Positions 5,080 to 6,282 of a stretch of 6,282 nt of DNA are shown here, piece by piece. The stretch is from positions 1-6,282 of the forward strand of contig JAKLHU010000139.1 in assembly GCA_022709995.1 (NCBI GenBank), read 5' to 3'. Source of the stretch: Verrucomicrobiota bacterium (lineage in GTDB: Bacteria; Verrucomicrobiota; Lentisphaeria; Oligosphaerales; Oligosphaeraceae). Positions within the stretch are counted from its first letter, which is position 1, and each line of letters starts with the position of its first letter. The notes under the pieces were generated by a model, which worked only from the letters and a program-made list of their open reading frames with translations, was not told the DNA's origin and did not search any database. A program made the position numbers and the translations under genes.

Positions 5080-5209
5080 CCGTCAGTCGCGATTGCGCCA
5101 CGGCCAGGCTTGACGTCCGCAAAGTCTGCTTTACATTAGCGCCCTTGACACCGGCGCGAATGAACAAGGCATTTCCGATCCGGACCAGGTTTTTCGTGTC
5201 GTTGGGCAA
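5080..5209 (-). pseudogene. Tyrosine recombinase (integrase) N-terminal remnant
   Basis: The minus-strand frame from TTG at 5209 reads PNDTKNLVRIGNALFIRAGV then KGANVKQTLRTSSLAVAQSRLT. The pattern is typical of the N-terminal arm-binding region of phage-type integrases: a positive strand, 'xxYxR' then 'RxSLxTxxLxxAxxRL'. It runs directly into MITE copy B at 5079. The core-binding domain and most of the catalytic domain, roughly 250-300 residues by family size, are missing between this piece and the one at 4823-4954. No ATG start exists. A GGAG six bases before an ATA at 5222-5224 hints that the original start may have been ATG there. The two pieces probably belong to one gene but could come from two. 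Confidence 0.65.
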
Positions 5210-5523
5210 CGGCCTGGCTCTTATGGCAGTCTCCGAGGGTAAAGGGTGGATGGTTGCGCCAAGTCGAGGTTGGCCGCTGAGCTAACACCAGAATTTGCAC
5301 AAAAATTGTCCAACGGCGTCGTTTTTGTGGCCGATCACCCCGCTCCGAGGAACAGCTGGTCCCATGTCTTCCGCCGGCATGGGCTTTTTGGGGGGATTGA
5401 ATTTGTGCAAGCGCAACGACGGAACGAGTCGATTTGGCCGCGGTCTAATGCCGGCGTCTCCATGCCGTCCGCTGTTTTCCTTGCCAGCGGGCGAATATTT
5501 ATCTTCTTTTGCGTTTAGTGAGA
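5210..5523. other. Intergenic region upstream of the pseudopilin pair
   Basis: No gene is supported here. Frames on both strands are short and show no family pattern. The only structure noted is a terminator-like hairpin at 5361-5389. A TCTAAT (5444-5449) resembles a -10 box but lacks a -35 partner, so no promoter for the genes at 5524 onward can be assigned. Confidence 0.5.
5361..5389 (+). terminator. Weak candidate intrinsic terminator
   Basis: CCCATG (5361-5366) pairs with CATGGG (5378-5383) around an 11-nt loop, followed by C and five Ts (5385-5389). The stem is short. No plus-strand gene is visible just upstream, so it may be left over from the decayed element. Confidence 0.35.
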
Positions 5524-5925
5524 ATGTCACACTCCGGTCACCAGCACAGTTTCACGTTGATGGAGGTCATGATTGCCGCGACCATCCTGGCCTTGGCCGT
5601 GGCGTCGACCATGGCCATCGTCGGCGGGGCGAGGTCCAACCTCATCCGGGCGGAAAAACGCTGGGCTCGGCAGCATCTGCTGGCGCAGGCGGTGGAGCTG
5701 TATCTGCTCGGCGGCCATGAGACCGTCGTCCCGGACGACTTGTTGCCGGCCGGCTTTTCGTCATCCTGCCAGTTGCTGAAGGTGGAGGACGTCCACGAGG
5801 AGGCTCTGGAAGTCAATCGCGGCTGGCAGCTGGGCGAGTATGTGGTGGTCGTCTATGACGCCGACCGCCGGCCCATGGCCGAATGCCGGGTGCGGAAAGT
5901 CCTGAAAGAGGAGGATTTCGAATGA
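5524..5925 (+). CDS. Minor pseudopilin, GspI/PilV-like
   Basis: The 133-residue protein has a class III (prepilin) signal: leader MSHSGHQHS, then FTLMEVMIAATILALAVAST with F10 as the likely first mature residue and E14 at +5, forming the N-terminal hydrophobic helix. The rest is a short soluble domain, consistent with minor pseudopilins that assemble at the tip of a type II secretion pseudopilus or type IV pilus after cleavage by prepilin peptidase. The -1 residue is Ser rather than Gly. I chose ATG 5524 as the start; in-frame GTG 5518 and TTG 5509 are alternatives, and no strong Shine-Dalgarno decides between them. The stop TGA overlaps the next start codon. Small size and gene order suggest GspI, but the family cannot be fixed by eye. 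Confidence 0.85.
   Translation: MSHSGHQHSFTLMEVMIAATILALAVASTMAIVGGARSNLIRAEKRWARQHLLAQAVELYLLGGHETVVPDDLLPAGFSSSCQLLKVEDVHEEALEVNRGWQLGEYVVVVYDADRRPMAECRVRKVLKEEDFE
5909..5914 (+). promoter_or_regulatory. Ribosome binding site of the second pseudopilin gene
   Basis: A perfect AGGAGG lies 7 nt before the ATG at 5922, inside the end of the upstream gene. It fixes the start of the downstream gene and supports coupled translation. Confidence 0.85.
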
Positions 5926-6282
5926 CCTCCGGCTTTTCGCGCATGAGTTTGCCTCTTGCCGGCCAACGGGCCGGCGCCGAGAGGCGCTGGTTCACTCTGC
6001 TGGAGATCATCATCGCCGCGGCCGTCTTTCTGCTCATCGCGGTAGCTTTGTTCAGTTATTCGAGCGAGACGGGCCGGTCCTGGTCGAAAATCGTGGTGGA
6101 GCGGAATCGTTTCAATGAGCTTTTGGTCCTGGACCGCGCTTTGGACACGATTTTGTGCCATGCCGTGCCGTTTGTCTGGACGGACCGGGAGGAGGAACTG
6201 AGCCCCGAGGTCCCGTTCATTGTCGCGACCGGCGACGTGCTCCGCTGCGCGTATCTGCATCGTCTCAACAGCCCCGAGGAGG
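5922..6282 (+). CDS. Minor pseudopilin, GspJ/PilW-like (C-terminus beyond window)
   Basis: The first 120 residues are present. After a 23-residue leader ending AERRW comes FTLLEIIIAAAVFLLIAVAL, with F24 as the expected mature N-terminus and E28 at +5. A soluble region starting SYSSETGRSWSKIVVERNRF follows; minor pseudopilins of the GspJ type have a similar helix then a beta-rich domain. The long leader contains Met8 (5943), a possible alternative start, but the AGGAGG at 5909-5914 favours 5922. The ATGA overlap with the previous gene implies one operon. The -1 residue is Trp, unusual for prepilin peptidase sites but as I recall seen in PVC prepilins. Confidence 0.85.
   Translation, partial: MTSGFSRMSLPLAGQRAGAERRWFTLLEIIIAAAVFLLIAVALFSYSSETGRSWSKIVVERNRFNELLVLDRALDTILCHAVPFVWTDREEELSPEVPFIVATGDVLRCAYLHRLNSPEE

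Noticed and set aside
5001..5285. Open frames over the MITE copies giving similar peptides (SGPEAP..WRA..L..P..M.DRLP) at 3372-3566 and 5001-5285
   Set aside because: The similarity follows from the shared DNA of the two elements. The frames rely on flanking sequence for their ends and the element looks structural, not coding.
5250..5290. A tRNA-like stretch on the minus strand (TTAGCTCAGCGG)
   Set aside because: The D-arm lacks its pairing strand, and no anticodon arm, T arm or acceptor stem can be built around it.
4046..5523. Search for a second copy of the tRNA-Val 3' end (attR) within the window
   Set aside because: No convincing repeat of TTCGAATCCTGTTGCGCGC was found downstream, so an attachment pair cannot be shown from this window.
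5282..5530. An 82-residue minus-strand open frame beginning with ATG upstream of the pseudopilin pair
   Set aside because: No recognisable domain, no ribosome binding site, biased only by base composition, and it overlaps the start of a well-supported gene.

Overview
The window is GC-rich DNA, most likely from a Lentisphaerota (Victivallis-like) bacterium of the PVC superphylum. The main clue is the gene at 2612-3352. It encodes a prepilin-type protein with the [25 protein letters not shown]-terminus split here as [24 protein letters not shown], followed by SKAREKAR, a cysteine-containing linker and a C-terminal H-X9-DG motif, a family hugely expanded in Lentisphaerota and Planctomycetes. This placement rests on family recognition, not on a database search.

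Layout. Positions 1-3352 hold three minus-strand genes, each apparently with its own promoter region: an exported protein of unknown function that runs off the left edge, a membrane-anchored ApbE-type FAD:protein FMN transferase, and the H-X9-DG prepilin-like protein. Positions 5524-6282 hold a plus-strand pair of minor-pseudopilin genes (GspI/PilV-like, then GspJ/PilW-like, the second cut by the window edge). They overlap at ATGA and so are translationally coupled.

Between these blocks, 3488-5280 is mobile-element debris. It contains an intact tRNA-Val(CAC), a patch of repeated G(T/G)ACAAC motifs, fragments of unidentified genes in both orientations, several strong hairpins, and the two ends of a tyrosine recombinase gene. 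The most striking feature is a pair of inverted copies of a ~124-bp non-coding element with 19-bp terminal inverted repeats (GTAATCGGTCA...). Copy A (3488-3611) has perfect inverted repeats and a perfect 8-bp target duplication (AAAGTTTG), so it is a MITE. The GTAA tips and 8-bp duplication fit mobilisation by an IS66-family transposase. Copy B (4955-5079, about 82% identical) sits exactly between an integrase N-terminal piece and C-terminal piece, with the middle of the integrase missing and no clean target duplication.

Interpretation: an integrating element probably once inserted at the 3' end of the tRNA-Val gene, with its integrase pointing back towards the tRNA. It has since decayed through MITE insertion and deletion. 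No complete new multi-gene system is visible; the novelty lies in the MITE family and in an in-frame 23-bp perfect palindrome at 4554-4604.
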